Shown piece after piece: positions 13,039 to 25,101 of a DNA stretch of 64,000 bases. The notes under the pieces are model-generated. The model had not been told where the DNA came from. It saw nothing but the letters and a program-made list of their open reading frames with translations, and ran no database searches. Every line of letters starts with the position of its first letter. The stretch's first letter is position 1. The DNA is from Taeniopygia guttata (lineage: Eukaryota > Chordata > Aves > Passeriformes > Estrildidae), in NCBI RefSeq assembly GCF_048771995.1, contig NC_133024.1, forward strand, positions 112,852,501 to 112,916,500, read 5' to 3'. The position numbers were made by a program, and so were the translations under genes.

Positions 13039-16000
13039 AGGTCTCACACCCACCACCTCTCAGGTAGCATCAAATGTATTAAAAATGCCTGAGTTTGTAT
13101 TAAAATGTATTAAAAATGCTTAACTGTGATCTCACCGAACTAAAACTCAGCTTTGACACCTCAAATGGACACCCCCAGCTTTGATCTGCTGGGTCACCCT
13201 TCATGTCTTGCTCTTCTGTGCCACAGCTTCCCAGCTATGAAGAGGAGTGGCAGTAAATCACCTTGGCTGCCTTAATGAAGCACTAAAACCCTCCTGTTCC
13301 AAAGGGCAGCAAAAGCAAAACCAGGCAGAGCTGCTGTTTTTTAGCAGCTGTATTCAGGTATGAGATGACTCTTTGGTAATGGTGGTGTCACAATGCAGGT
13401 TTAAAAATAGACACTTCCAGAATATGAAAGTCTGCAGACAAGCTTGTGAAATACCAGCTCAGTCACTGAACATGGATTAGCAGTGAAGTCTAAGTTCAAA
13501 TTCCAGCTAAAAAAGCCAAATTTAGGGCTGTAAAATGTAATGTTTAAACAAACCTGTGTCTGACACCAACTGATCATCACCAAACAGAATTAGAGCTGGC
13601 TGAAATTCTTCTGGGTTAGCATGAAACTACTGGAAGTTTAAAGCTTTTTGTTGGTTTTGGGTATTTTTGGTTTTATTTTTTGGTTTCTTGGGGGGGGGGG
13701 TTTGTCACAATCTTGATAATGGGCTTATTATGGGGGTTGTAAAATTTCATTGCAGCTCATTCGTCTCTTGAACAAAATGAAGCTCGTTTTTCCAGTGGAA
13801 ACAGCCTGGTCTTGATGATCCTTCCCTCTGTGCCAGAGAAAAGGTTCAGCTGGCTTTTTGGATCCGTTTTACAACCTCTTTGCAAAGCCAGGATGCTGTA
13901 GAGAAGAGGAAGCATGGAGCCAAGAATTTGGCCTCTGGATTTCAGTGACATTAACACCCAGAAAGAATTCCTGGGAAGGACAGCTTCCATGAGGGAAGCT
14001 GGAGCCGTTCCTCACAGTCTGGGGCTTGTCTGCACATGCAAATAAACACATCTGGAATAAGAGGAGCCGTAAATTCAGAGTGTGAGAGTGCTAAAGTGGA
14101 GAGAGTCATGTGGCAATGTGGTTATTTCTTTTTTATTTCTGCTGGGATTGCTCAGGGAAGCTGAGGCAGGGAAAGACACCCACATTCCAGTCCCCCAACA
14201 TCCATAGGCAATGCCACTGTGGACTGAGTTGCTGGGAGCTGTTAAATGATTGTGCTGGAATAATTCCATGTGAATAGGAGCTCTCACTTTGCTGTAGAAG
14301 TGGGGAATGGAAGAAGTCTATCAGGGAATAAACTCAGCTTGGTTATTTCCTCTCACAGGGAAAGATTTGCCTGGGTTTGTGAGGTTTGTACCAATAAAAT
14401 TGCCTGGGTAAAGCAATCAGTGTTTCATTAATGGGCATTTCACAGCTGAGTAAACTTTTTTCCAACATATCAGAAGGCTCAACCATTTCTGGGTTTCAAG
14501 ACATTGGTTTGGAGTGGCTGTTCTGGCTTTCAAACTCTCTGGTTGCAGGAGAAAGGATCAGCTGTCATATTCACCCAGGAATATGTAAAAAAAAAAAGAG
14601 AATTTATGACAATTTTCTAGAAATAAAGCACAACTTCCCTTATACTTAGGTGCAGTTGATTTGGAGTGGAATGCAAGTCTCACTTCTGAAGCACTCCAGG
14701 CTGAGGGAAGACATTTATTTCACCCCCTCTTCCTTGCCTGTCTTTGGAAAGCGTTTTCCTTATTTTTTCAGCCATAAACTGTCATATTTTACACTCAAAT
14801 CTGCAGTTGTAGAGATGCTTCATGTTCATGCAGAGCTCATAGGGCTTTCTTTTGTTGTTCACTGCTTTTTCAGGGCACCTGGGGTGCAGAACAGCTCTGA
14901 ATCCATGGAAAGGAGCAGAGGGGCGAGGGATGGAAGAAGGAATTGGGAATTTCATTAGGAATAACACACTGACCTTCCCCAGATGGTGCTGCACTGGAAC
15001 CAGAGTGGTTCCGTAACACAAATATCAGCTGGACACACTTGGGGAAGCCAGCATTCCCTAAAACCCGTGTTCCTCACAGGAAAGCAGCTGTTTGTCTGCA
15101 GCTTTCCACTGGCAAACGATCCAGACTTACAGAAAGCACTTTTCAGAGGCACTTATGGTGTACAGTGTTGTTCCTGACCTTTTTCTGCCATCAGGGTAGC
15201 ATTTAGGATTTTTTTAAATGAAAATAACCATCTGGGTTTTTTTTTTTCAATAACTGGCAAGATCGGTCCTTTAGCATGAATCACCTAATTCATCCCAGAT
15301 TTTGGACTTTGGTATTTATTTTGAGATATTTCTTATTTTGGAGCACAGCAAAGGGTACATTTCTCAGACCATTTTACCCATTTCATCCTGTAAAGAATGA
15401 ATAACAATTACCTAACTTGAAGATTGTTGCTTAACCACAGTTGTTAAGTGAAATCATACTCTGCTCATGGTTCAAGTATACATCTTTGCAGCAAAGGAAA
15501 GAGAAATAAATTATGATCCTAACCAACATTGGATAATTAGATGCTCAATATGGGCAGGAGAAGGGAAAAAAACCATTGAAATTGGTCTATAGGAGTGAAC
15601 AGTTTGTACTGCAAAAGCCAGTAATGAGTCCTGGAGCCATCTGACCTCAGTTAAGTCCTTTTTAATGTATAAAAACTCAACATTTTAGACTGAGGTTGGT
15701 GTGTTCCCAAAGGAGAGTAGATATCCAGGGAGGGTGGCCAAGGAAAATTTCATATTGCTTCACCCAATGGACACTTTCTTCTGCATGACAATCATCAGAG
15801 CATCCCCACAGTGCAGGATCTCAGCACCAACAAACCTCCACGAGCTGGTTTTGGTTCCCTGTCAGACACCTGGATTTCAGCTGGAGCTTTGGGAGTGCCA
15901 GGAATTGCTCCATTGTGCTGCTGGCCCTGAGGATGCTGATTTTGGGCAGAGCAGAGCAGACAGGTAGAGCAGGGATGGGTTTTGTCCACAGGGAATAATT

Positions 16001-17966
16001 GATGGCAAGATGTCTTTCGTACTCATATTTCCCTAAATGTGAGTACAAAAGACATCTTTTGTACTCATATTTAGGGAAATATACTTTCCTCCTCCCAGTG
16101 TGATTAGTGTCGGCCATCACATCATGGTTTGTGTGGATAAATGATTTCAGGGAATGGTAAAGAAATGAAATCATCAATTCTGTGATCTGGTGAGTGGCAC
16201 AGCCAGCACTGAGGAATTTAAAACTTCATTGTCTAAAGAAAGCAGTGGAATCCCATTGCCCTGTGTGTACAAGAGCATGAATGTGCCTAAAAACATTTAC
16301 TAAAAAGTCAAATGTTGGGAGGAGGTGCAAAAAGTCCCTTCCCTCTGTGCCCTGTGCTGACACAGGACAAAGCAGCCCCGAATGGGAATTTGTGACATCC
16401 TGGAAATGCTCCTGTCAGGCCACAGAGGTACAGGATGTCCAAGCAGAACCTTTGGCACTGAAAGGGCTCTGGTAATCTCATATTTGCAGAGAGTTTCTGT
16501 GAGCAGCCAAGACAGGGGAAGATTCCTTTATTCACATAATCCCAGCACCAGGAGGGCGAGCAGGACACAGCCAAGCAGGAAAATAACAATGGATAAGCAA
16601 GAGCTGGAGCACACACTGAGCTTTTTCAAACTCCTCCCCATCATGGATTTGTCAGAGTCATCACAGAGTCTTACCTGTTCCCTCAGGAGCTCGGGCTGTC
16701 ATCAGGCTGACACTGAGCAAACACATTCTCAAGGTGTCAGGAACATTTGCTCAAACACAGGACTGGCATTCACTTTACCCAGGGCTTTGAGTCATCTCAG
16801 CAGATCTGGGAGTTGATTTCTGGTTTATTTTTTGTTTTAACCTGGCATCCTATGGAAGTAGCAAATGTTCAATCACATGGATGTGTGTAAGTGTGTTTGG
16901 GGTTTTTTTTCTCTCTGTTTTCCCATCCCCTCCCCCAGTATATTTTACACTTAATGGCTATTTTCTCTCCTAGTTCTAGTCAGAAAATTAGAGAACCATG
17001 TTTTACTGGAGACCACTCTGTCCCCCTGTCAAATCCTTGGCTTCCCACAGGCATTGTCATCCCTTTGGGAGATGAAGTGAAACATTAGTGAGGGATGGTG
17101 GATTTTGACTCTGGCACACTCATCTTCTGCAAGGAAGCAACAGAAGTGAAACCATGCTTATTCAATCACCTGCCTACAGAGAAAAAAAAAAAAGAAAAAT
17201 TAAAAAAAAAAAAAAGAAAATAAAAAGAGAACAATGAATTATTGAAGCCAAAGCCAAAGCAAATAATTCAGAAACAGTCCATGAGGTGAAATAAGTTCTC
17301 ATTCAATTGTGGGCTGTAAAGTCCAAACAGTAAAGCTACTCTAAAAATGTTCTGTTCACTGATAGCTCATAAATAAAAGAAATGTAAGTATGTCATATTC
17401 CTCAGTAAATTTTTAAAAAGCAAATGATCAGGTTTTTAAAAAGTCTGACTTTTTAATAAACAGAGGCTTTACTTTTTAGACACATTCATGCTCTGCTCAC
17501 ACAGGGCAATGGGATTCCACTGCTTTCTTTAGACCCTGAAATTTTAAATTCAGATTCAGCAATCCTTGCTCATGGGTGAGGCAGCTTTGGGATGCTCACC
17601 AAAGTTTTGCTTTTGGCTCCCCATCCCATTCCTTCTCAGGCAAGGCAAGTCCCCAGCACTGAGGCTGCCACAAGCAACAAGAGGTGGTGCTTTGCTGCTG
17701 GTTCCTATCAGATCCACGTGTCCTGACATTTTCCCACTGCTGCTGATCATCCTGCCCCACTGCTGCCCTGCTGGGCTTGAAAAGGGCAGTGGAAGTTACA
17801 CCTGCACAACAGCAGGAGGGAAAACATCAGCTCATTCCAGAGCAAGGCTGCTTTCTCAAGCTGAAGTCAATAAATGTTAATTTTATGTATGTACATAACA
17901 CTGCTGTAGAGTCTCTCACTGGCTAATGAAGATTAGTCTTTATTTTGGAAAAGGTTTCCAGTGGTT
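13039..17966. other. Unique non-coding DNA
   Basis: No gene is supported. It contains a G run (about 13690-13700), a nested inverted repeat (16007-16082, listed separately) and an A-rich tract (about 17180-17226). Confidence 0.5.
16007..16082. repeat. Nested inverted and direct repeat, potential hairpin
   Basis: Arm 16007-16028 is the reverse complement of 16037-16058 with only two differences over 22 bases, and has an 8-base loop. The segment GTACTCATATTT (16019-16030) recurs directly at 16061-16072. ATATTTCCCTAAAT (16025-16038) is the reverse complement of ATTTAGGGAAATAT (16069-16082). Two alternative stems can therefore form. Confidence 0.85.
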
Positions 17967-18280
17967 TCATAGAATTAACAACATTGGAAGAGACCTTAAA
18001 ATCATCCAGTCTCACCATCACCCAGCAGCACCAGCATCACCCCAAACCCTGTCCCCAAGGCCACATCCAGACTCCTTCTGAGCACTCCCACAGACAGTGA
18101 CTCCAAACCTCCCCAGGAGTTCATCCCAAGGCCTGACCACCATTTCTCTGACTTTTTTTCAATATCCAGTCTGAACCTCCCCTGGAGGAGTTTAATGTCT
18201 TTTCCTCTCATTCCTTCCCTTCGGACACAGCAGCAGAGCCCAGCCCCCCCTCACTGCCCCTCCTGTCAGGAGTTGTGGAG
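17967..18280 (-). mobile_element. CR1 LINE 3' fragment
   Basis: The plus strand starts TCATAGAATTAACAACATTG and then GAAGAGACCTTAAAATCATC. It continues through ACCAGCATCACCCCAAACCC and AAGGCCACATCCAGACTCC, the same CR1 type as at 38 and 59 kb but clearly more diverged. Confidence 0.85.
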
Positions 18281-18320
18281 AACCTTTATTCTTTTTTTTT
18301 TCTGTAAAGAAACTGCTCTT

Positions 18321-18682
18321 CCCTTCCCTTCCCTTCCCTTCCCTTCCCTTCCCTTCCCTTCCCTTCCCTTCCCTTCCCTTCCCTTCCCTTCCCTTCCCTT
18401 CCCTTCCCTTCCCTTCCCTTCCCTTCCCTTCCCTTCCCTTCCCTTCCCTTCCCTTCCCTTCCCTTCCCTTCCCTTCCCTTCCCTTCCCTTCCCTTCCCTT
18501 CCCTTCCCTTCCCTTCCCTTCCCTTCCCTTCCCTTCCCTTCCCTTCCCTTCCCCCTTCCCTTCCCTTCCCTTCCCTTCCCTTCCCTTCCCTTCCCTTCCC
18601 TTCCCTTCCCTTCCCTTCCCTTCCCTTCCCTTCCCTTCCCTTCCCTTCCCTTCCCTTCCCTTCCCTTCCCTTCCCTTCCCTT
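18321..18682. repeat. CCCTT / AAGGG pentanucleotide array
   Basis: About 72 CCCTT units span 362 bases, with one visible interruption near 18551 where extra C residues shift the phase. The flanks are poly-T and CT-rich. Open frames of 139-208 residues in several phases (repeats of EGKGR or PFPSL) are artefacts of the array. Confidence 0.98.
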
Positions 18683-19401
18683 CTCTCTTCTCCTTGTAGA
18701 GCCAAAATCCCAGAGAAAACAATTTTTGTGGTTCTTTTTTTTTCTTTTTTCTTTTTTTTTCCAAAGCTTTTGCTTTAAGATGTTTTTTCCTTCCAAGATA
18801 ATCTGATGACTGGAACACAGTGACTGAGCTTTGGGATTGGTGTACAAAGGGATCAGGTCACCATCAGATGTTTCTGGAGAAGAATCAGCTCATTTGCTGT
18901 TGATGAAGTTGTTTTATAGTCAATACACAGCTGTGACAATTACTTTAGGAATTATCTGAGTCCTTATGTGGATAAAAAAAAATAGGGATGCTTGTTTGTT
19001 TATCAAAACATGGGTATTAGGGCTTGGCAAATGAAGAGTTAAAACACCTGTGCACTTTCATCCCAAAGTGTCTTAGAGTTGTAGGACACAAACCTCAGAT
19101 CCATGAAGTGACTGCAAAAATTCTTGGAGCACACACAATTTATGCGTGTGATGAAACAAGAAATCAGGAAAAGTGGCGGAAAGTTTGAAATGAACAATCC
19201 ATCATTTAAACACTTACATCCTCTCTATAGGGCTGCAAACCTGTGCTACCACCCAGCATAAAACAACCTGGAATTCTTTCCACAAATGCCAGGCAGACCC
19301 TGCCTACAGTGGTTGGAGAGAGTTTGCTCACTCTGTAGTGGGTAGAGGAACTCTGTGGATTAAGTGAAGTTTATCTTTTCAAACAAGCACCTGGATATTG
19401 C

Positions 19402-19550
19402 TCAGGCTGCCCAGAGAAGCTGTAGCTGCCCCTGGATCCCTGGACAAGTCCAAGGCCAGCTTGGATGGGGCTTGGAGCAACCTGGTCCAGTGGGAGATGA
19501 TCACTTCCAATCCAAACCATTCCATGATTCTATGATTCTATGATTCTATG
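19402..19550 (+). mobile_element. CR1 LINE 3' fragment with ATTCTATG tail
   Basis: It runs from TCAGGCTGCCCAGAGAAGC through CCAAGGCCAGCTTGG and TCCAATCCAAACCATTCC, and ends in about three copies of ATTCTATG, the diagnostic CR1 3' tail. Confidence 0.9.
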
Positions 19551-19849
19551 TATGCTTTCCCCCACAGGAGAGCTAAAAATGTACATCAATGAGCAGTTGT
19601 AAGTGCCTCATGCCCCTCCTCACCACCACCATCCTGCCCCACTCACAGACACCCCACAGGCCCCTGCAGTGTGTGCTCCTTTCATCCCAACATCCATTCC
19701 TGGTGATTTATTTGCTTGATTCCTTGCTGGATTTATTTGCTTTATAGAACACTGCATGGCAGACTGCAGCATTGCATTCCACCAGGCCACACCGTGCCAG
19801 GAAGTTCAGCACAGTACTGGTGAAAAAAAAAAGTGCAATGATGCTAAAA

Positions 19850-19922
19850 ATCACAGAATCACAGAAAGCTTGGGGTTGAAAAGGACCTTAAAGATCATCT
19901 GGTTCCAACCCCCCCATCCTCT
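19850..19922 (-). mobile_element. Short CR1 LINE 3' fragment
   Basis: The plus strand reads ATCACAGAATCACAGAAAGC, then TTGGGGTTGAAAAGGACC and TTAAAGATCATCTGG. Only the terminal 70 or so bases of the element are present. Confidence 0.8.
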
Positions 19923-20035
19923 CATCATTATCAGCCTTGGTGGCTCTCAGGCCAGACCCATTTAAAACAGCTTTTCCTTGCCAAAGCTTTAGAGGAGCAG
20001 AATCTCTAGAACACAGAGAGCTGCCAAAGTGATAT

Positions 20036-20095
20036 ATAATTTCAAATTCCCATTAAAAATAATTTCAGAATAATTTCAAATTCCCATTAAAAAAG
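20036..20095. repeat. 24-bp direct repeat, two copies
   Basis: A segment beginning ATAATTTCAAATTCCCATTA occurs at about 20037 and again at about 20071, separated by roughly ten bases. Confidence 0.8.
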
Positions 20096-20294
20096 CCTCT
20101 ATAACAGAGATGCTACGTGGACACCAGTGCTACCTGGTTTGCCACCTGTCCTCTGGCCACTGCAGTGACCTGCAGAATTCCCAGGGCTCTGTGCCAGAGC
20201 CAAATGCCTCCTTCAAGCACTTGGTTCTTTCAACATCTCCGTGGTACTTCACCCTCTCCCCATGCCACAAAGAGATCAGGAACTTCTCAAATTA

Positions 20295-21283
20295 AATTCA
20301 TTTATTAATGGAATGGTTTTAGTAGACCAAAATTGATTTGGATGAAAGGAATGCTTGTCCTTTATGGCTGCCAGAAAAAGTAAATATTGTCTACAGACAT
20401 TACACAGCTTTCTTTTAACCAAAATTAAATACGGTCCGGAGCAAAGCAAGCAATCTGTAGAATTGTATTGTTATGCTGCTGTTACAAACTATTTACATTG
20501 GATAAAAACCAGGTGTCTCAAAGCCAGCTATAACCCTAGCTGATTACTGCTGTGATCCTGTGTGTGTCTTGCCCTCGTCTCCCCTTTTTGCTATCAGATA
20601 TAAATCAGGCATTAGCAAGGTTAAAAAAAGTGAGTGATCCTAAAACAATCACAGAACAAGCAGCAGAGACAGAGAGCGAGTGTTCCTCCCCACCACCCAG
20701 CACTGCTCTGTCACATTCCTTCGAGATTTAAGAAGGAGTTTAACCCCTCCCTGAAGCTCTTCCCACATCCAACCATCTGTCTCTTTAATCAACTTACTTT
20801 CAGTGCCAGGAATCCCCAGGCAGGTGATCCCTGGTAGGAGAATATACATTTTAAAGATACGTATTTCAAAGGAGCATGTTTTCCTCTAGCAGTGCTGCGT
20901 GCTGTCCCTGCATGTTCACAGTAAAACCACGTCAAATAAATATCTGAGGGAATCAGCACAGTGAGTCCAGTTTCACTTTCCAAACGGAAAGTGGCGTGTC
21001 TGCTTTCAGTGGTGGCATCAGGCAGAGGTTGAACACAAACCCAATTTTGCTAAGTCATGATCGGGAACAAAGAAATCCTGCCTAATTACAAAATACTTGA
21101 TTAACAACTCAGCCAAAGGGGTCTATTTACTGTACACCAAAGCTGTTTGCTGAAATAGGACTGAAAAGGAAACAATCCTGAAAAGGGCTTCACTTCTGGT
21201 TTCACAGCAGACACACAGCACAGAAAGTGTGTTCTTTTTCAGTTTGCAGAAAAAGGATTATTCAGAATAGCTTGTCCATCCAA
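20295..21283 (-). other. KCNJ15: Probable KCNJ15 3' UTR
   Basis: This is the stretch downstream of the TGA stop (21286-21284) on the minus strand. Two candidate polyadenylation signals read on that strand: ATTAAA at 20789-20784, about 0.5 kb after the stop, and AATAAA at 20306-20301, about 1 kb after it. The interval holds no recognisable interspersed repeat, unlike the DNA beyond it, which fits an exon. The true end is not determinable from sequence alone. Confidence 0.45.
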
Positions 21284-22414
21284 TCAAACATTACTCTGCT
21301 GTAACAACATCGTTCTCAGTTCCCTCTCTCTTTGGTCCTCCTGCCTGTATTTCTCCTCCAGCTTTTGCTTTTCAGAGTCCATACTGTAAAAAGTAGAATC
21401 TGTGCTTCTCCTGATCTTCTCGAACTGACTGAAATCCGCCACGTACTTTCCATTTGGAGAGAGGGAAACCACAGGCACGAACTCGTAGCCCCAGTGGATC
21501 TCCTCGGGGACGTAGGAAGTCCTGCTCTGGCAGACAGCACTGGTGGACTCCACCGTGGCATTCAGGAGCACCACGAGCTCAAAGTCCTTCTCCTTGAGGT
21601 TTTGAGGTGTGAGGTCTCTCAGAGGGCTGCTTTCATCCAAAATGTGGTAGAAGGTTAAAGGCAAAATGAGAAATGGACTCTCCGAAGAGGAGTCAACGTT
21701 GAATTTGACACTGGCTTGGTTCAGCAGAATCCTCTCCCCTTCTTTGGTTTCGTAGGTCTGAAGAAGCTTCCCAGAGAGCTGACACTGTATCAGGAGGCTC
21801 TTCCTCATGTTTGCCACTCTGATCACCAGGCAAAGCTCCCCATTGTGTTTGGTGATGACAGCACAGTGGCTGAATTTAATCGTCTCTGCCCTTTTCTTCG
21901 GCCTGGCGATCTTGGCCAGGAAGGTACCTGTGATGAAGATCTCAATCAGGGTGGTGATGACCAGCTGGGCCACAAGCAAGAAAATGGCATGGGGACACTC
22001 CTCAGTGATGAAACGAAATCCATAGCCAATGGTTGTCTGGGACTCCAGGGAGAAGAGGAACGCCCCAGTCAGGGAATCCACATTCTTCACGCACGGCTCC
22101 CGCTTCGGGGAGAACTTGTTCATCTCCAAGTCGCCGTGAAGGAAGGCGATGGCGTAGTAGATCACCCCAAAGAGGAACCAGGTCATGACAAAAGTAGCAG
22201 CAAACAGGGTGAGTTTGTACCTCCACTTCATGTCTATGACTGTGGTCCACAGGTCCTGCAGGTAGAGCAGGTAGATGCCATCCACTTTGTCTATCCTGAC
22301 GTTGCTGTGGCCGCTCTTGGACATGACGCGGGGTTTGTGCGCCTTGAGCATGGCGCTGTCGATGCCGCCATTGACCAGGGGCACACGGGACATGTTGATC
22401 TTCGTGGGCTCCAT
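21284..22414 (-). CDS. KCNJ15: Inward-rectifier potassium channel Kir4.2
   Basis: The frame encodes 376 residues, against 375 in human KCNJ15, and aligns without gaps I can see over most of its length. Seen in the sequence: cytoplasmic N-terminus with [18 protein letters not shown] (29-46); K67, at the pH-sensing lysine position of the family; TM1 about 67-91; extracellular cysteines C108 and C140, which form the conserved Kir disulfide; selectivity filter TIGYG (128-132); TM2 about 142-167 with E158, the polyamine/Mg rectification site in Kir4 channels; PIP2-contact motif RPKKR (171-175); a cytoplasmic immunoglobulin-like domain; and C-terminal QSNV, a class I PDZ ligand. The known role is as a plasma-membrane K+ channel subunit, homotetrameric or with Kir5.1, mainly in epithelia. 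I chose the ATG at 22414 because it has A at -3 and G at +4, matches the family N-terminus and lies just inside a splice acceptor. A longer upstream frame runs into intron. The coding region is in one exon and is intact. The extracellular turret (about 97-107) and the two residues flanking the filter arginine (F133, F135) differ from human. Confidence 0.97.
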   Translation of the reverse strand: MEPTKINMSRVPLVNGGIDSAMLKAHKPRVMSKSGHSNVRIDKVDGIYLLYLQDLWTTVIDMKWRYKLTLFAATFVMTWFLFGVIYYAIAFLHGDLEMNKFSPKREPCVKNVDSLTGAFLFSLESQTTIGYGFRFITEECPHAIFLLVAQLVITTLIEIFITGTFLAKIARPKKRAETIKFSHCAVITKHNGELCLVIRVANMRKSLLIQCQLSGKLLQTYETKEGERILLNQASVKFNVDSSSESPFLILPLTFYHILDESSPLRDLTPQNLKEKDFELVVLLNATVESTSAVCQSRTSYVPEEIHWGYEFVPVVSLSPNGKYVADFSQFEKIRRSTDSTFYSMDSEKQKLEEKYRQEDQRERELRTMLLQQSNV

Positions 22415-22452
22415 CCTCACTGCTTCAGTCCTGGGGAGAGAAGAAAAGAAAG
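22415..22452 (-). other. KCNJ15: Splice acceptor and last 16 bases of the KCNJ15 5' UTR
   Basis: Read on the minus strand, a pyrimidine-rich run (TTTCTTTTCTTCTCTCCCC) ends in AG at 22432-22431. It is followed by 16 non-coding bases and then the ATG at 22414. This is a textbook 3' splice site and matches the known arrangement of KCNJ genes, where the whole reading frame sits in the last exon. The upstream exon or exons must be at higher coordinates. Confidence 0.85.
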
Positions 22453-24482
22453 CTTCATGAAGACAGAGCCGACTCTGAGGAGTATTTGAAAATGTTGATG
22501 GAGAGAAGCACAAGCATCATCGAAACACAGCAGCAGTGAATAAAAACAGCTGGAATATAAAGTTACCACTGTACAGTATCTGACATCACAAATAATTTGA
22601 TATTCTTTTTTTTTTTTTTCCAGGAAAAAAGTCATTCTTTGATTCTGGTGCCTGCCAAGTACAGAGAAGTAGGTTTCTTTTATGATAGCATGCAAAAGAA
22701 ATTTGTCAAAGCTGAAATTTTATATCAGTACTTTATTTCTGTAAAAGGCATTAAATATATTTTTTTTCCTTACGTTTCTCTAGAGAAGAGGCTCTTTTTG
22801 ATTAGTGAGCAGGTTTTCTTTAATGCCCTGAAGAGAGACATCTGATCAGAATTAAAGTCGCTGGGTTCAGAACGCAGATCCAGCTCACCACCTCTGTCCC
22901 TTCCTGCGACAGAGGCAGAATGAGCCAGACCAGCTTTCACTGGGAACAATTAACTTCCACAAGTGATTTACTCAGTCGGATCTGGCTCTTTGTGACAACC
23001 TACAACCAGCTTAGAGGGAAACAAAGCAGACCTGAGCACATCAAAGGCGAGGTCTGCAATATTTACACCTGGGTGCAACACTCTGAAGCTGTCTACACTG
23101 GACAGCACTCCCACATTTTAAGCTGTCTGAGGAGGGGAAAAAAATTTTAAAAAAGAAAATAATTCACAAAGTCAGCATTCTAAACGTGGGCCCTGACCTG
23201 CACGACCCCAGTAATCATTGGAGCACCCGACTCCTGGATTTGCTTACTGGGCACCAGCCTGGATGGAGAGGAAGAGTGCGGGCACCCAGGGCGGGGCAGA
23301 GCCCCCAGGGTGAGGCAGAGCCCTGCCTGTGCCAGCTGGAGGAGGCACAGAGCAGGACACAGCTCACAGGACCAGACAGAGATTACGTAGAGCAAGGACA
23401 GTGCATGTTATAGTCGTTCCCAACAACAAAACTTCCTGCTGACAAAAGCAACAAAGAAAAAAAACATCCCATGCATCCTTTGTGCTTTGGCAGGTCTCAC
23501 AAAAAGGCATTGTTTTGTCCCATTGTTTTCCTCAAAAAGAGCCTCCAAGTCAGTGATTAGTTTTCGCCAACTGCTGGAAAATAAAAAAAAAAAAAAAAAA
23601 AAAAAAGGAAAAAAAAAATTAATGTCTTCCTTATAGCTACTTAAAAGAATTTTGCAGGAAGTACAAGATATATTTGTGGGACACACATGTGCCAGCCCAG
23701 GACATCAGCATAATTGCTCACTGAAGTACCTTTCCTGTTATGTCAATTAAGGAGAATTTTTTGTTTGTGACTGTACTCATCACACTGTTGCAGGTTTTCT
23801 GGGAAAGGGTAATTAAACTTAGCCCTTATTAACAACCATAGCTCATTCCAGTTTTGGTTTAATCACCAACATTTCTCTTCCACAGCTCTGAATCATTGCC
23901 ACAGATATATATTTATGTAAGAAAGGAGTGCATCATGATCCCAGTAGGAGATTCCTTATGTGACAGTCAAATCAACACACAGAGCGCAGCATGTCCGGAT
24001 AATAAACAGGAAAAAACCTTCAAGTGATCTGGAAAAGAACAACGGGAGGAAATGTGGGGGCTGGGGAGGACTGTACATGCAACTGCTCTTCAGGCCAACC
24101 CAAACCCAGCACTGCTGCCAGGGGGAGGTAAATCTGTGCAGCCTCTAAAGGGAGACCTGTCAGCAAGTGCACGTTCCTTAGGGAAGAGGTTCCATTCCCC
24201 CACACCAAGCCTCTCCCTGCATAGGACATGGATTTAAAACATGCACAAAGTCTGCCCTGAAATCAGCACACCTCTCCCTCTCCCTTCCCCTTAGACTTGC
24301 ACACTGTCAGAACGAGTTTTTGGAAGTATTTGGGATCTCTGCTCCAGTGTTGGAGGCGCATCCCCATCCCACCCCCTGCTCAGCCCAACTGGACAGGAGC
24401 TCCTGGGAGCAATTCCCAGGGCTGACAGCTCCTCCTCTCCTGGAGGCCACAGGGATGGAGCCAAGGCTCCACCTTCCCACCT

Positions 24483-25101
24483 TGTGGGAATCCAGGGCTT
24501 CCCTCTGGCTGCCCTGGCAGGTCTGAGACCCTGGCAGGGGTCAGGAACCCCCCTGGACAGAGCCCCCAGAGACACTGTCTGTGATCTCTGTCCATGGAAA
24601 AGAGTTTTCAATCTTACAGGATGAATTACAAGCTTTGAGTGTTTGATAAGAGTAATAATTAAGTGGGACACGGGTGCAAAAGTAAAATTTTAGGGTTCTA
24701 GATTAGGGGTGCAAAGGGGACAAGATGGAGGAAATTGGGTGTGTCTTGTCCTTTTTCTCCTTCTTCACGCCCTCCATGTTTCACTGTAGTGTTGGCATTT
24801 TTCTCTTGGTTCAGGCTGGGGACACACTGTCCAACGTAGGTGACAGATATTGGCACGTTATTGTAAATCCAGCACAGGTAGTTTGTGGTATTTAATGTTT
24901 GTAACATCCCACTGAGGGCAGAGCCCCACACGCTGCCCTGCAGGACAGAGCTGCGGCAGGGCAGCAGAACATGTGAGAGATAAACAGAATAAACAACCTT
25001 GAAACCAGCACAGATGAATTATGGCTTCTGCTTTGGCAGCGGGGCTGACAGACAGAGACTTTCTACAATCTCGGAATCACCAATACCCACAGATTCCGAC
25101 A
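24483..25101 (+). mobile_element. Solo LTR, ERVK-like (fossil)
   Basis: It starts TGTGGGAATC and ends GATTCCGACA, a near-perfect inverted terminal pair. It is flanked by the identical 6-bp target duplication CCACCT (24477-24482 and 25102-25107). It carries AATAAA at 24988-24993 about 110 bases before its end. A 6-bp duplication is characteristic of ERVK/beta-like integration. No internal retroviral sequence is attached, so it is a solo LTR. The intact duplication and termini suggest moderate age. Confidence 0.82.

Larger units (their letters stand above)
18683..20294. other. Non-coding 3' flank of KCNJ15
   Basis: There is no gene. Beyond two CR1 pieces and one short direct repeat listed separately, I see only a T-rich tract (about 18735-18762) and unique sequence. 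Confidence 0.5.

Noticed and set aside
18192-18847. 139-208 residue frames of EGKGR or PFPSL repeats
   Set aside because: Product of the CCCTT pentamer array, open in all phases, with no plausible protein.
21716-22489. 257-residue plus-strand frame opposite KCNJ15
   Set aside because: Antisense shadow of a conserved coding exon. It matches no family I know, and codon constraint on the KCNJ15 strand explains its openness.
22415-22513. Extra 33 N-terminal residues on KCNJ15
   Set aside because: The extension crosses a strong splice acceptor (AG at 22432-22431) and is unlike any Kir4.2 N-terminus, so it is intron read-through.
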